In this document: positions 1 through 12,681 of the stretch, piece after piece
How the letters are laid out: each line of letters begins with the position of its first letter
Numbering within the stretch: the first letter of the stretch is position 1
From: Endocalyx cinctus
Lineage: Eukaryota; Ascomycota; Sordariomycetes; Amphisphaeriales; Apiosporaceae
Reading direction: 5' to 3'
Length of the DNA stretch: 64,000 nt
NCBI GenBank assembly: GCA_001600455.1
Contig: BCKC01000006.1
Location: forward strand, 2,480,001-2,544,000
Made by a program: the position numbers and the translations under genes
Notes under the pieces: model-generated
Seen by the model: only the letters and a program-made list of their open reading frames with translations
Databases searched by the model: none
What the model was told of the DNA's origin: nothing

Positions 1-1168
1 AGAGGGCGCATATTTACTAAGTTAATGAGAGTATATATAGAAACTATAGAAGATGAACTAAAATATGCTGATAATAATGCCAGAAGAAAAGACAGCGAAA
101 AGAAAATGACAAGATAGTCCTTCTCCGAAAAGACTGACCCTTTATATATTTCACTCCCCCTTGAATCTTCTCGGTTATACGCCGTCGTATAAAATTATCC
201 TCGACGAGTAACACAACTGCGAAATATGCTGTCTATGTTTGTCTGCCCTTCATCATTCTTTCGATGTGGGTTTAGTAATCTTAGTTTCATATATGAAGCA
301 CTGCTAAGCCCCATTTTCAGTAAACTTCTTATTAGAAGTAAATGCAGTACCACCTTTGACGAGATTCTCGGCGTTGAGTCAGATACTCGAGGCAAACCTA
401 CGGGAGTTCGTCTAATCTTCTCAGCCTGTCATGTTTCCATATGCTACTGATCTTCTAATTAATTTATGCATTCCACGTAGATATCATGTACTTCCGATCG
501 CAGTAACAATCTCGTCATACCCTTCTACCCATAATCCGCGGATAGTAGCCCGAAGTATTCTTTCCGTACAAGTTAAAATGGAGTTTTATATCTTCGGTTT
601 CTTGAAACGAAGACGGGAGTTCTATTCACTCTTTACTTGATCAAACTTCTCTGTCCCACCATGCTGACCCCCGGCTCCCCCTAATTTAGCTGAATATACG
701 TTCAATGATCATTCATCACCTGAGTTAAGTTGTACATGGATGCTAGGAATCGATCCTGGATAATTTTCGTGACTTTGTTCTTATTGAATCCTCGGTCCAA
801 TTACGAATGTTCAACTCCCCCTAATCTTCAGCTGTGGCTGTACGGATATGTTTGTCATCATCTACTTTAGTCAGGGGTCAGTAATATGTGAGGTGACTTA
901 TAGGAGGAACATTAATCTACGGCTGCGACTATGATGACAAAAAGCCTCAACGAACATGAAATCAACTTTTCTTTTCTTTTTTTTTTTTTCGTTTCAAATA
1001 AATAATGGTCTATTAAACGACATTTTTTGTTTTTTGCTCTATATAATGACCATCCTAAGTGTTGCTAGGTCTGGCAAACCTAGTGGCTACGAATGAATGT
1101 CTCTACAAAATTCTGCCGCAAGCCCATGCCAAATCTCGCCACACCTTTGAAAGGGGAGGAGAGAAAGC
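1..1168. other. Gene-free AT-rich left edge
   Basis: No open frame here looks like a protein. Short frames lack codon structure and family similarity. It contains a T-run near 970-990. Two short similar strings containing CTCCCCCTAAT lie near 675 and 813; I cannot assign them to any element. Part of it may be the 3' region of the REI1-like gene, which ends at 1169 on the minus strand. Confidence 0.5.
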
Positions 1169-2906
1169 TCATAGGATTTGGTAATTGTAGAACTTCTGGT
1201 GGTTCGCCTGCTTGTTAAGCGCCCATTCGTTGCGTCTCTGAGCCATGTGCTCCTGTTTACGGCCTCTCTGCTCCGTACGACGAACTTCCTTCTTCTTCTG
1301 GTCCGTCACGCCAGCCATTCCGGTGCCGCCGTTAGCTCTCGTGATAACGGCCCCATTTCGACCCCGCTCTTGTCTAGCAACTTGTCTATCACCATTTTCC
1401 TCCTCATCTACGTCCATAGCGTCTGTAGAGGCCTCGATAGCCAGTCTCTCGGCACGTTCTTGCGGTGAAGGGTGGTTGTGCAGGTTTTGACGATAATATT
1501 TCGCTAGAGATCGGTGTCCCACGGCGCGGCCAGAGGGCAAATGCAACTCGGTATCATCGTAGAATATAGCCCGGTGCTTATGCGCGTGCGAATGCCATCC
1601 GTCAGCTTGGTGGTGATGACGGGGATCGTGAGACGAGTGATGGGGGTTCTTTTCGAGCCGCTCATACTGGCGATAGTGGGTATCCACGGGAATAGAGTGT
1701 ATATCGTCAGAATCACAAGATGAGGCCGAACTATCTGTCTCCCATCCATCCTCTTCCATAACCTCATCGCCATCCTCCCCTACTGCCTTGGCGGATCGCT
1801 TAGCTCCCAGCTTGGCACCGCCATTCTGCTTGTCTCCATCGGCAGATTCATCTTCGGATTCTTCGCCATCGGAATAGGTGCTTCGGAAGTCATAATAATC
1901 ACCAATCTCTAACTGGTCTTCCTCGGTGGTGTAAGGTATCTTGCAGTGTCCTTTGTCGCGCATGTGGGTTTGAACGGCAAGGGCGGTGTTCTTAAGTTTG
2001 CCGCAAAATAAACACTCATGAAATTGATGAACACGCTCTTGGAGCGCGCCAATTAGGCCATCCACATCCACTAGATACTGCTTTTCCGGGACGAACATGC
2101 TGTGGATGCGCTCCATATGCACTACGTTGAGAGCAACGGTAGGAGACTCGTAATTACAAAACAAGCATGACTTGAGCGTCACACTAGGTATAGGGGTAGA
2201 TGTGCTCGATATGGCGGTGCTTGATGCTTCCGACACTGGGTGTTCCCTCTGGTGTTGCCCCTCTGCCGAAAGAGAGGGATTGGAGGGTCGCTTGACGGGA
2301 GATGGGCGGTCTTTGAGGGTGGTCTTCTGAAGACCCTCTACCACTTCGCTAAACTCATCTTCGGCCTCTGAATCTACTTTCTCGGCAAGAGGTTCACCAA
2401 GAGAGAAAGTTGAGCTCATAACAGAGCTGGCATCATCCACAGTTGAGCCACCCTTATGTAAGGCAGCTTCCTTGGCCTTGTGTTTCTGGCTTCCAATATG
2501 ATTTCGGTACGAGTTTTCGCTATAGTATGTTCGCTGGCAAACTTCGCAGATCTGTTGAAAGCCGGCGCGGTCTGCTTCAGCCGTGGTAGCAGCTCGGGCC
2601 TGGTGGACCTTTTCGGCAAATACCTCGGAGGAAATAGGAGGTAACGAAGCAACTCGACGTTTGAGATTGTATCGGCTATAATACAAATAGTATGTTAGAA
2701 TGATATGACAGGAACAGGAGCATGAGTACTGCTGTATCTACTGTGGAAACTTACTGCCAGTCACTCTTCATGTGTCCCTTCTGAGTATCGGCAAATCGAA
2801 ATGCGACCTGACAAGTGTTGCAAGTATACTGATGAGTAGACGGTGTAACGTCTTGCTTGCCCTGAAGGCTAGTGCCGGATGGTCTACTCCCTGTGATAGT
2901 AGCCAT
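1169..2906 (-). CDS. REI1: REI1-like C2H2 zinc-finger 60S ribosome biogenesis factor
   Basis: Two exons, complement(1169..2675, 2755..2906), 552 aa; the 79-nt intron has a GTAAGT donor and TATAG acceptor. Exon 1 starts at the ATG at 2906 and carries the first C2H2 finger (CNTC ... HMKSDWH). The splice restores the family signature HMKSDWHRYNLKRR exactly, which supports the intron. A second finger follows (CEVCQRTYYSENSYRNH), then an acidic and polar linker, then two more fingers (CLFCNYE..., CLFCGKLKNTALAVQTHM) leading into the IGDYYDF stretch typical of the family. In yeast, Rei1 and Reh1 are cytoplasmic factors that act on late pre-60S particles and help recycle the Arx1/Alb1 export factors. 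The acidic region and basic C-terminal tail also fit. The gene is divergent from the S10 carboxypeptidase. Whether this is the REI1 or the REH1 paralogue cannot be told from this copy alone. Confidence 0.93.
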
Positions 2907-3819
2907 TTTGAATAGACTATTTAATGGGTTGTTTTTATAAAACGTGCGACAGTGACTGGCAGTTAAGAGCAAGTTGTGTCAAGTTCAGTGTCAAGTTTAA
3001 GTGTGACAGAGTTACTTGCGAAAATTGACGTTAGATCGATGACGAAGTAAAGAGGGAAAATTGTTCTTTTTTTTTTCTGTCCTAGTTCCAAAGGTAATAC
3101 GGAAATAACAAAATAAACTCTACTGTTCCTCCTCCTAGGAAAAAGTAAGAAGAAATGAGGAATAAAGGAAGTTACTTGTTTGATTTGACTGTTGTTAGGA
3201 AACCCATGGAATAATAAGAATGAGAGATTATTGGGACAGAAATGCTGTCGCAACAAATATAACTGGTGAATAATCAACGAGACTAAGGATGATTACTCTG
3301 ACCAATTTCTTCACAGATGAATGGAAATTTATAATGAGCCATTAATTTCTTTTTCAATCACCTCTTCTAAGAGAAAGAAAATAGCATTAATAATGCAAGA
3401 AAATGAGGTTAAAAGGTAATGGAATAATGTCAGAAAATTCTGATTCATGAGGTTATTTATTTATTTTGGTGGTGGCGGGCATTGGTGGGGGGGTTTTCCC
3501 TTCTACACTATCAAACAGTATAAAAGAAAAGCCCTGCATCTTTGGATATGACTAAAAGACATCCTGTGGTAGTGGGGGAGGGGCAAATAGATAGGCGAGA
3601 AAAGAAGTCAAAAATTAAAAATAAAAATAAAATAAAACGGGTGGATATACCTCATACGTCAGTCATACCAAATTTACTACGACACTACATAATGTATGTA
3701 TAACATCAATTGTTTATTTTATTTTTTTATTCCGAATTCCGCGCAATTCTGTGCGGAACGATGAGGTTGACCATCTTCGTTATTTTGAGCATGAGGAACT
3801 GTTCAGGACAAAGTCGAGA
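2907..3819. other. Divergent intergenic region, REI1-like / S10 carboxypeptidase
   Basis: About 0.9 kb of AT-rich DNA that must hold the promoters of both flanking genes. It contains a T-run (3068-3077), a short G-run near 3487 and A/T-rich blocks near 3610-3640 and 3715-3730. No convincing TATA box or binding site stands out. Confidence 0.5.
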
Positions 3820-5952
3820 ATGCGACTGAACTGGCGTTCGAGCGATAGCAATGGCGCGAATACAGTATTCCTCATAGCAGCGACTATCATTATACAGCTC
3901 CAGACGACTCTTATTCGAGCCCAATTTCCTCCAAAGCAGTCGCTTAATGATCTTAACCTCACCACCATATCATCGCCCGTAGATCCGGATATTAAGATAA
4001 GCTACAAAGTTCCGAATGGCGCGTGCACTACTGCTTTCGAGACGCAGCAGCAATATACCGGATGGGTGAGCATTCCAGGCGACTACCCAAGCAACACCTT
4101 TTTCTGGTATGTAGGTGCGCGTGACCAGCAAGCTTCCTCAACCGTTACCGTGTGGTTGAATGGCGGGCCCGGTTCCAGCAGCCTATTCGGCTTCTTCAAC
4201 GAGCTCGGACCTTGCGAAGTAGTCGAAGACGAAGCTACCGGCCGCTTAACCACCGTCGCGAGGGAATGGGGTTGGGATCGTGCATCTCACATGCTCTTCA
4301 TCGATCAGCCAACACAGGTCGGCTTGTCTTACGATGTTCCTACGAACGGTACCCTCAATCTAATCACGAACGAGATATTCATCCCACCCGCCGAACGACC
4401 TAACTCCATACCGCCAATTGCGTATTTGAATGGAACCTTCAGTTCGCAAAATCAGAATAATACCGCCAACACGACCGACACAGCCGCCACGGCAATATGG
4501 CACGTCATGCAAGGCTTCCTCAGCACGTTCCCCGACTTTCAGCCTATACCTCAAAACGAATTCGTCGGAGTCAACCTCTTCGCGGAGAGTTACGGTGGGA
4601 AATACGGTCCAAGGTTCGCCGAGAAATGGGAGGAAATGAACAGAGCACGGGAGGCTGATCCAAGTCTCAATGCGACGACAGTCGAGATTCGTCTCGCTGC
4701 TCTGGGCATCGTAAATGGCTGCGTCGATGATTTGATCCAAACTCCGTACTATCCCAAGATGGCCGTGGATAACCCGTACGGCCTCGCGACTATCAACTCC
4801 GTGCGAGCGCAATTGGCCACCGCCAACTTCTACAAGGAGGGGGGATGTCAAGATCTCATAAACAACTGTCGCACGTCTGTCTCATCTTTGGACCCGAATA
4901 ACACCGGAGCAGTCCCAGAGGTAAACGAGGTCTGCAGCTCGGCGTATCAGACCTGCACGGACGACGTGATGCAGCCATATACGGATGCGGGTCGCAGCGT
5001 ATATGACCTAGCCGCACTTCTCCCGTCTTCGTTCCCCTCCAGCCAGTATTTGGAGTATGTGAACACGGCAGAATTCCAGTCTGCCGTCGGCACGTCCCTC
5101 AACTACACCGAAGTAAATTCGAAGGTCGTCTCGGCATTCCTGGCAACGGGTGACCATATCCGTGTCAACGTAATATCGCAGATCGCGAGCCTTCTCGATT
5201 CTGGTGTGCGCGTCGGGTTCATGTACGGTGATCGTGATTACATATGTAACTGGATGGGCGGTGAAGCGATCTCCCTAGCCGTCGCAGCCGCCACAGCTAC
5301 TATAGAGCAAGAGCGTAAAAGTAGCAACGAAACTCAACGTAGCGAGAGCACCGTCGGCAACTACGCGGCCTCCTTCCCCGCAGCCGGATACGCCCCGATC
5401 ATCGTGAACGAGACGTACATCGGCGGGGCCGTCCGGCAATACGGGAACCTCTCCTTCAGCCGCATCTACGAATCCGGGCACTTCGTCCCGGCATACCAGC
5501 CGGCGACGGCGTTCGAGGTCTTCGCCCGCATCGTGGTCGGCAGCAGTGTGTCGACGGGCGAGGCAGTCGACCTGTCGACTTACGGCACGACGGGCCCCGC
5601 GAACGACACGACCACCTTCGACCTGCCCCCGAGCCCCGCCCAGACGTGCTGGGTGCGCAACATCCCCGGCAGCTGCAGCGAGGAGCAGCAGAGCTTGATC
5701 CTCCAGGGCGAGGGAGTCGTCGTCAACGGCGCCTTTTACGAATCGAGCGCGGGTCCCGAGGGGCCCGCGACGACGACGAAACCTACCGGCGGTGGGCAGA
5801 TGACCGTCACTACTACGGCTACGGCGACTGAGTTCACGGGCCTCTTCACCGCTACGGCTACTCCGTCGCCGTCTAATGTGGCGCTGCCAGGTTGGCAGAA
5901 TGCCAATGTTGGGCTGGGTCTTGGTATTGCTGCGTTTTGGATGATTTGGTAA
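3820..5952 (+). CDS. Secreted serine carboxypeptidase, peptidase family S10, probable GPI anchor
   Basis: Single exon, 710 aa. The frame extends upstream to a GTG at 3751, but the first ATG is at 3820. That ATG puts a hydrophobic signal segment (TVFLIAATIIIQL) near the N-terminus, so I start there. S10 hallmarks are clear: WLNGGPGSSS (oxyanion region), nucleophile Ser about residue 257 in ESYGGKYG, Asp about 473 in GDRDYICNW, and His about 554 in ESGHFVP. Many N-x-S/T sites suggest glycosylation. After the catalytic domain comes a Thr-rich linker (about residues 640-685) and a hydrophobic C-terminus (VGLGLGIAAFWMIW), as in GPI-anchored carboxypeptidases. The family removes C-terminal residues from peptides at acidic pH. 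Here it probably acts at the cell surface or in the wall. The length and lack of a Kex1-type cytosolic tail argue against the Golgi processing enzyme. Confidence 0.93.
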   Translation: MRLNWRSSDSNGANTVFLIAATIIIQLQTTLIRAQFPPKQSLNDLNLTTISSPVDPDIKISYKVPNGACTTAFETQQQYTGWVSIPGDYPSNTFFWYVGARDQQASSTVTVWLNGGPGSSSLFGFFNELGPCEVVEDEATGRLTTVAREWGWDRASHMLFIDQPTQVGLSYDVPTNGTLNLITNEIFIPPAERPNSIPPIAYLNGTFSSQNQNNTANTTDTAATAIWHVMQGFLSTFPDFQPIPQNEFVGVNLFAESYGGKYGPRFAEKWEEMNRAREADPSLNATTVEIRLAALGIVNGCVDDLIQTPYYPKMAVDNPYGLATINSVRAQLATANFYKEGGCQDLINNCRTSVSSLDPNNTGAVPEVNEVCSSAYQTCTDDVMQPYTDAGRSVYDLAALLPSSFPSSQYLEYVNTAEFQSAVGTSLNYTEVNSKVVSAFLATGDHIRVNVISQIASLLDSGVRVGFMYGDRDYICNWMGGEAISLAVAAATATIEQERKSSNETQRSESTVGNYAASFPAAGYAPIIVNETYIGGAVRQYGNLSFSRIYESGHFVPAYQPATAFEVFARIVVGSSVSTGEAVDLSTYGTTGPANDTTTFDLPPSPAQTCWVRNIPGSCSEEQQSLILQGEGVVVNGAFYESSAGPEGPATTTKPTGGGQMTVTTTATATEFTGLFTATATPSPSNVALPGWQNANVGLGLGIAAFWMIW

Positions 5953-6624
5953 TGACTTGAAGGGGTCTTGCGAGGTAAAGTCACTCCAAAAGATATGTTT
6001 GTAGCATTATGTCATATATATACTACTATACGCGAGTCATAGATAGAAGCAGGCTTCAATAAGAACATGTATGCTACAACTCAAAATATCTCACTAAAAT
6101 AACTTGCGTGCTTGTTTCTAAACTAGATCCTAAGCGATATTTTGGGGCACATATACTATGACACATTACTTACCACGCTTCATCTCGTCATCGCTATTAC
6201 CCCCACCCAATGAGCCTTTTGTTTTATACCTATGCCGGGTCAGAGTTCCATCTATATATATATAAGACCGAGAAACATGAAAGTCGAAAAAGCCACCGCT
6301 TTCCGAGCAACCCCGATACAGCTAGGGAAAAAAAATTACAGCCAGGCTCGGCCCGTTATGAAGCTTAGTGTCAGGGATTGAGGCGGAGAAGGATTGAGGA
6401 GAAGGTCGGATTTGGTGCGGGTCTGCAGGCATCCCCGCGTGGAGATGGTCAACTTCCGAGCAAGGTCTATATAATGAGAATACTGTCTTGGTGATCAAAG
6501 TATCTGAAGTTTAAAATCTCGGCGTTGAGATCTGAAGTAGAAATTTATACATGCTTAGCATCAGGTACATTTTAGTTATTAAGGAGTCAAGTCGGTTAAT
6601 ACTAAGGATTATTCTTTTTTAAAA
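5953..6624. other. Intergenic, S10 carboxypeptidase to acyl-CoA ligase
   Basis: Holds the 3' end of the S10 gene and the promoter of the ligase gene. A run of TATATATATATA lies at about 6251-6262, some 365 bp upstream of the ligase ATG. No gene seen. Confidence 0.45.
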
Positions 6625-7460
6625 ATGCCAATCTTCAAAAGCAAGCATCCTGACATCATCCGTGAGTGTGTCCTAATCCCGTCATGGGGCTATTGTCCGA
6701 GTTATTAGAAATAAATCACTAAAAGCATCATGTATCGAAACCAAAAGTACCTCGTGATATCACGATCTGGGAGTGGCTATTTGGCGAGAACTCGAAATAT
6801 TCTCCCATCAATCGGTATCCCGAGCATGAGCTAGCTGGCTATCTCGACGACGTCACGAAAGAACGCGTGTCGTGGAAAGATGTCAGGGAAGCGGCGACGT
6901 ATATATCGACAGCCTTGGTTAAGAAGTACAACCTACAGCCTGGTCAGACGGTATCTTTGTTCAGCCGAAACACGATATGGTACCCGGTTACTCTGTTTGC
7001 TGCTATTAGAGTTGGTATGTTCTGATATCAGAATAGATGCATAACTTCTTTTGTTTCTTTTCTTCATCCACTTACGGTTGATTAACTCCCGGTTTCTAGG
7101 TGGAATCGTGTCAGGTGCTTCGCCCGCGTACAACGTAGAAGAGATGACATACGCTCTACGCGTCGCCCAGGCCAGGTTCATAGCCACTCACCCCTCGTCA
7201 ATAGACGTGGCAGCCCAGGCAGCCCAGAACGTCGGTATACCGAAAGAGCACATTTTCCTCCTCGAAGGCGAGCTCGACGGATACACGACCGTCAAGGACC
7301 TGATCCGAATCGGCAAGGAGTACGCCGATGCCGGCCAGGTCGTTCCTCCATTCACCATTCCCGACGGGAAGAAAAACAAAGATATCTGTGCGTTACTCAG
7401 CTTCTCGTCGGGCACTACGGGGTTACCGAAAGCGGTCAGTGAATATTTGAAACTCTTGCT

Positions 7461-7491
<31 letters not shown>

Positions 7492-8575
7492 AGTCTGACG
7501 AAGAATAATTATTACGCAGGTTATGATCTCGCACCAAAACGTGATCGCGCAAGCGCTCCAAGTCGAGCCCATCACGCTCCCGGACCACAAGAAAGTGCTC
7601 GGGGTCCTGCCCATGTTCCACATCACGGGCATCGTGCACAGCATGCACCTGCCCGTGCTCATCAACGCCGAGGTCATCATGCTGCCGTCCTTCACGATGG
7701 AAGGGATGCTCTCGACGATCGCGACGCACCGCATCCGCGAGGTCCTCCTCGTCCCGCCCATCGTCATCCGGCTCGTGCGCGACCCGATCGTCGACCGGTA
7801 CGACCTCGGCTGCGTGCGCCGGTTCTCGTGCGGCGCCGCCCCGATCTCGGAGGAGATCCTGCACCTGCTGCGGAAAAAGTTTCCCGGCACCGGCTTCAAG
7901 CAAGGGTACGGCATGACGGAATCCTGCTCCTGCATCACGGCCCACCCGCCCGACGCGTACGATTACGCGAACGCGCACAAAGTAGGCACCGTCGTCGCGA
8001 GCACCGAGGTGAAGATCGTCAAGGAAGACGGCGCCGAGGCGGGCGTGGGCGAGCCCGGCGAGATCTGGGCTAGGGGTCCCCAGGTCGTCATGGGGTATCT
8101 GGATAATCCGCGGGCGACGGCGGATACGTTCGACGGGGACGGGTTCCTCCACACGGGAGACCAGGGCGTCATAGACGAAGAAGGGTTCATCGTCATCACG
8201 GACCGCATCAAGGAGATGATCAAGGTGAAAGGGGTCGGGATCGCGCCCGCGGAGCTCGAGGACTTGCTCCTGGGACACCCGGCCGTGGAGGACTGCGCGG
8301 TGTTGGCGATTCCGGACGATCGGGCGGGTGAGAGGCCGAAGGCTTACGTCGTTTTGAAGAAAGGTTACGAGGCCGGCGAGGCCGTTGGGCAAGACATATT
8401 GAAATACGTGGAGAAGAATAAGGCGCGAGATAAGTGGGTTAAGGAGGTTGAGTTCGCTCCGGGAATCCCTAAGAGCGCGAGTGGGAAGATATTAAGACGG
8501 GTGCTTAGAGATCAGGCAAGAAAGGGGACGAAGGGCTTGGTAGTGAGAGTCAATGAAGTCAAAGCACGGCTATAG
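6625..8575 (+). CDS. 4-coumarate-CoA ligase-like acyl-CoA synthetase with peroxisomal signal
   Basis: Four exons, join(6625..6661, 6748..7014, 7100..7434, 7520..8575), 564 aa. All junctions are GT-AG and keep frame. Exon 2 opens with LPRDITIWEWLFGE, typical of fungal 4CL-like enzymes. Adenylate-forming motifs follow in order: the ATP-binding SSGTTGLPKA (split by intron 3), YGMTES, TGDQG, the hinge with KVKGVGIAPAELE, and the C-terminal lysine in KSASGKILRR. The protein ends in ARL, which fits the PTS1 consensus (S/A/C)(K/R/H)(L/M), so peroxisomal import is likely. It should activate a carboxylic acid (phenylpropanoid-like, aromatic or medium-chain) to an acyl-AMP and then a CoA thioester; the substrate cannot be read from sequence. 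Intron 3 carries a (CA)14 microsatellite. The last exon is very GC-rich. A fatty-acyl-AMP ligase role is less likely given the 4CL-like motif set. Confidence 0.92.
7464..7491. repeat. (CA)14 microsatellite inside intron
   Basis: Fourteen CA units lie inside intron 3 (7435-7519) of the 4CL-like gene, about 28 bp before the acceptor. Length changes here would not alter the protein but could affect splicing. Confidence 0.95.
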
Positions 8576-11392
8576 ATAGGTTATACGTATTTCTCCCGGT
8601 GTACTCCGTAATCGTGTTGTGAATTCGAAATCAACCACCGAGTTTGAATTAAAAGCATATATGCTTACACGCGCTTGTAATGACACTTGATTTTGTTTAC
8701 GGCCACTGCCCGCACTTAGACCTACATTTTTTTGTCATTCTGTGTCATCAGATCATGTTCTCCCATAATAGAAATGCAGGACTATTGTCGCCTACGATAG
8801 CCTCACATGTCTCATTCATTTCAAGATGTGATTTGAATAAAATGACTTTGACACGGCGATTCCTGAGTTACAGCTTGGAGTAGGACTTGCATGTTCATCC
8901 TTCATTGACATGGGTTTCGTGTATCTACCCGAAGCTTACCATCCTACGACGATAAAAACCATGCACACCGCGGCATTATTGCGCCCGTGCCACACACGAG
9001 CAGAGGATGATTACGACGCCCCGTTTCCAAACATCGTAGAGCCACAGCGCAGTGTGAACTCTATTTTAAGGTGACGGCTAATCTATCCTTCGACTATATC
9101 AAAACTTTGACTCTCATGTTGCAAGTAGGTGCGAGAGGAAGCAATCGTAAAAGCTTTACAGACTTGGCATCACGATTCAATTAAAATCACTATGAAAGGA
9201 ACGCATTGGCTCGACAGCGCGAGAAACACTAGAAACCCAAAACTCTTCGTTTTTCTTTCTCACTGACCGTATCTTTCTGCTCATGTCGGAAAATGACTAT
9301 TATCTTATTCTATCCCATCTTAGGGTGATTACTATTGATACCAGAATGCATGCCGCCCGGCCAGCATCTTCTACGCCGAAATTGCGATCAGAATTGGAGG
9401 GGAAAATTAGGACGGAGCTCTATATCCTCGAAGTCTAGGTACTCCCTCGAAGACATGGGGGAAAGTAGCATGGATAGGAAAAATTCATCTCCTTTCATCT
9501 GATCCCCCAGTGCGAGGTTATGTAAAAGTTCAAGTAAAGAAGAAAAAAAAGCCAAACTGTCGAAAAGTTTAGTATAGAATGGATGCTGTGACTTTTTCCT
9601 CACGAGCAGGAAAATAGTAGAACAAATTTGACGATTTGCATATGCAATTCATAGAAAAGACCAGCCCATTTTCAAGTATCCCACCGGGAATAAACCTGGA
9701 ATAGGTCGTGTGGAGAAACTTGGAAATGGGATGGAAAGTTCGATAGAGGAGTCCCAGGTCCACCAACCCCTCGGCTCCGAAGTCATGGATAAGAGGGAAA
9801 CTCGGAAGTTGTTCGTAAGTTGCGATGATGATTTCCTCTTCGGAGCCCTAGTATAATACTATAAGTTGTGTGTTATAAGTAAGAGACATATTAGTATATT
9901 TCAAGTTTAGTCCTTGCTCCTGTCCACGACCTTCCCTAATGATAATTTTTGACACGCCGAGGATCGATCAATCACGGAAGAGAAAAGGATTATGCAAGGA
10001 ACGCAAACTGATAGCGCCATCCTCGTGGACAACACCTATTATTCCCATGGACGATCTAAGCTGTGGTAATCTTGATGTTTTGGGCTGACTGTATATCAGC
10101 ACATCATCGGTGTATGATTTGGTCGTTGTTTCCGACTTTCTTTTTCCCAAACAATATATTTTTTTTCTTTGTTTTACCTTCCGAAATCAAGTAGAGATTG
10201 TCGATAAGTTCAATCAGATGTTAGCTTCACAATTCTGGGCTTTCCCCCTTTTAGTCCAATTTTTTTTTTTTTTTTTGAATTATAGGGGCGTTGGTTTCAA
10301 AACAAACAAAAATGCCATAGATGATCCCATCGAGTTGGTCGGGGCTGTCAGGATTTACATATTACTGGAGCGGTGGGCAAATAACTGTAATCTCGCGAGG
10401 TCTCATATGATTCGAAGGGCAAGCCTGTAAAATGGTAAAGAAAGGAGGGCCAATTTTCTTAGAACGAGGGATGGGGTTGCTTTTTGTGTCTTGGCATACG
10501 CAAACGGTTAGGATGCATAGGAGATCAGCCACAGTTTCGACGTGGATTAGGTAGGTGTTGAGTATTTACATGCACACCACTATTCCAATGTTAATCGAAT
10601 CATGCGCGGTCCTAGAAGAGAAAGTAGAGAGAGTAAGAGAGCAAGAGAGAGAAATACACAATCCTAGACCGTCTCAGTCAACCCGTCTTAATTCGAGATG
10701 CGGAGATATGGCTTGCTTTCGTGAGAAATGCCAAGATTTGCCCCATGTTGTAATTCCACCAGTCGATGTTGTCATTTCTCATGGATTCGTTCGAGTTGCC
10801 CAGGTTTTCTGCGAACAAGTGAATAAGTATGGGGGTTGCGTTAAAGACGACAGGCGACAGATAATTATGATCGACCTAACCAGGACCGGTCGGTTTACCG
10901 TCAAGAGTAAGTGAGCTGAGAGAAGGAGCATACGCATGTATACAGTCCTACATTAGTAAAAAGATTATGAAGTTGATGAATGAGGGAAAAAGGCCAAGAC
11001 TTTTTATATTAATATTTTTTCTTTTGGTGGAGTAGATGATGTTGCAATCAAGTTGGCGGGACGCATAATAATATAGTAAGTGTAAGTAAATACTATTTTA
11101 GTGGCAATTTAGGTACGCAGCCACGCTAAATTATAGAATGCCGATAACCGCCCTACCGTCCCGCCGCGGCGGAAGAGAAGTAAAAAGACAGAAGAGAAAT
11201 GATGTACAAGTATTAGGCCTGACGGGTAATTACTTCCATGGTTAGGATCTACTTACATACGTACCGATTTACTGTGATAATCGATCCTTACGTATGCATA
11301 TACAGTGAGTGATATACGCAGTAGCGATTCCAGTAAGTTGTCGAATGTTGTATCAAGAATTTATATGCCTTAGTTAACTTGGCCTGCTTGGG

Positions 11393-11420
11393 TATCTATA
11401 TATCTATCTATCTATCTATA
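11393..11420. repeat. CTAT tetranucleotide microsatellite
   Basis: Imperfect run of TATC/CTAT units in intergenic DNA. Confidence 0.8.
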
Positions 11421-12668
11421 CTATATTGAACCACCATTAAAATAAATACGATGCATGACTGTGAAGAATTTCTAATAAATAAAAGACAAGAAAAGAAAAA
11501 AGAAATAGTAATAAGAACCTTGTCCACGTTTTGAATCAGAAATAGATTCGATTCGATGGCTTGTGGTTGAAAGAGACAAAAACCACATCATTGGACGCGT
11601 ACGCTAATACACTTGTCAGTTTTGAACGTGGCTATGCACGGCGATTGGATAATTATCAAACAATTCGTCAGCCCTCCCCATATTTTACCCCTGGTTATCA
11701 TGTTCTAGCGCCTGTTCGCGACCTTTTCCATTCTTCTCGGTTCAATATCGCAGTATATAGAATAAAATAGGAAAAGGGAAAGGAGAAAGGGAACTATGTG
11801 TACACTACCTAGACTGCTAGGTATGTATTCCTTTGAATTGGGTCAGTTTACGGTCAAGCATAGTATACAATTTTAAGAAAAGCTGCTACGCTGAGAGTTC
11901 ACCAGATAGTACGTACAGGTATTCCGTACAGCTAACAGATACGCCTACTTGTAGAGATTAAGGTAATATCCATAGTAAGTACTTCCCTATAAACAAGGGT
12001 TATGGCATATTAACACTTAACAGCCTGTCAATACTATTTAACAGTACCTACATTTTCTTGGCAGTCCTTAAAGGATGAAACCTCGATCTTCATCACTATC
12101 TCGCCAATTCCAATTTCGGCTTTAACCCTTCCATTTAACAGTCCACCCCGTCGATCCGGAATATCTCACAGTTTTGAACACGGTAATTTTCTCAAAGAGG
12201 AGAGTAAAAAATAATAATAATAAACCATCGAAAGTAACCTTGAACTTTCATCAATTATGGAAGAAAAAGAAAAACAAAAAAAAAAAAAAAAACAGAATAG
12301 AAATAAAATAAAAATAATAAACAAATAATAAAGGTTACTAAGCTAGTTAAAAATATGGTGAGACGAACTGTTTTGGAGGCTGTACTTGCACTTCTACGTA
12401 AGATCAACTTACCGTCGTCACTGGTTTCCCAAAATCATAACGATGACGCTATCCTTTAACATGCGAAATATACTTTAGTACATAGTAGTATACATCCGTT
12501 ACATGGTTTGTTTAGGACGAGAGAGAGAAGAAGAAAAAAGATTGCCCTCAAATATGGATCTGGCGGAGCACACGTCCCATGTATACTGCCTAATCTAGCC
12601 AATCGATTTCCATGCCATCAACTCTTCCCGATTCGAGCTTTCTCCATGTCTGGACCCGGTTGACTCAA

Positions 12669-12681
12669 GGGGGGGGGGGGG
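12669..12681. repeat. G13 homopolymer
   Basis: Thirteen consecutive G on the + strand, about 440 bp upstream of the arylsulfotransferase-like ATG. Confidence 0.9.

Noticed and set aside
3751..3819. Upstream extension of the S10 carboxypeptidase to 3751
   Set aside because: 3751 is a GTG, and the extension would bury the signal peptide. The first ATG is at 3820.
7460..8392. 310-codon minus-strand frame across the 4CL-like gene
   Set aside because: Antisense shadow of a GC-rich exon; it also runs through the intron microsatellite.
10570..10914. Small open frame of about 115 codons
   Set aside because: It has GAGA-derived low-complexity residues, no family features and AT-rich surroundings.
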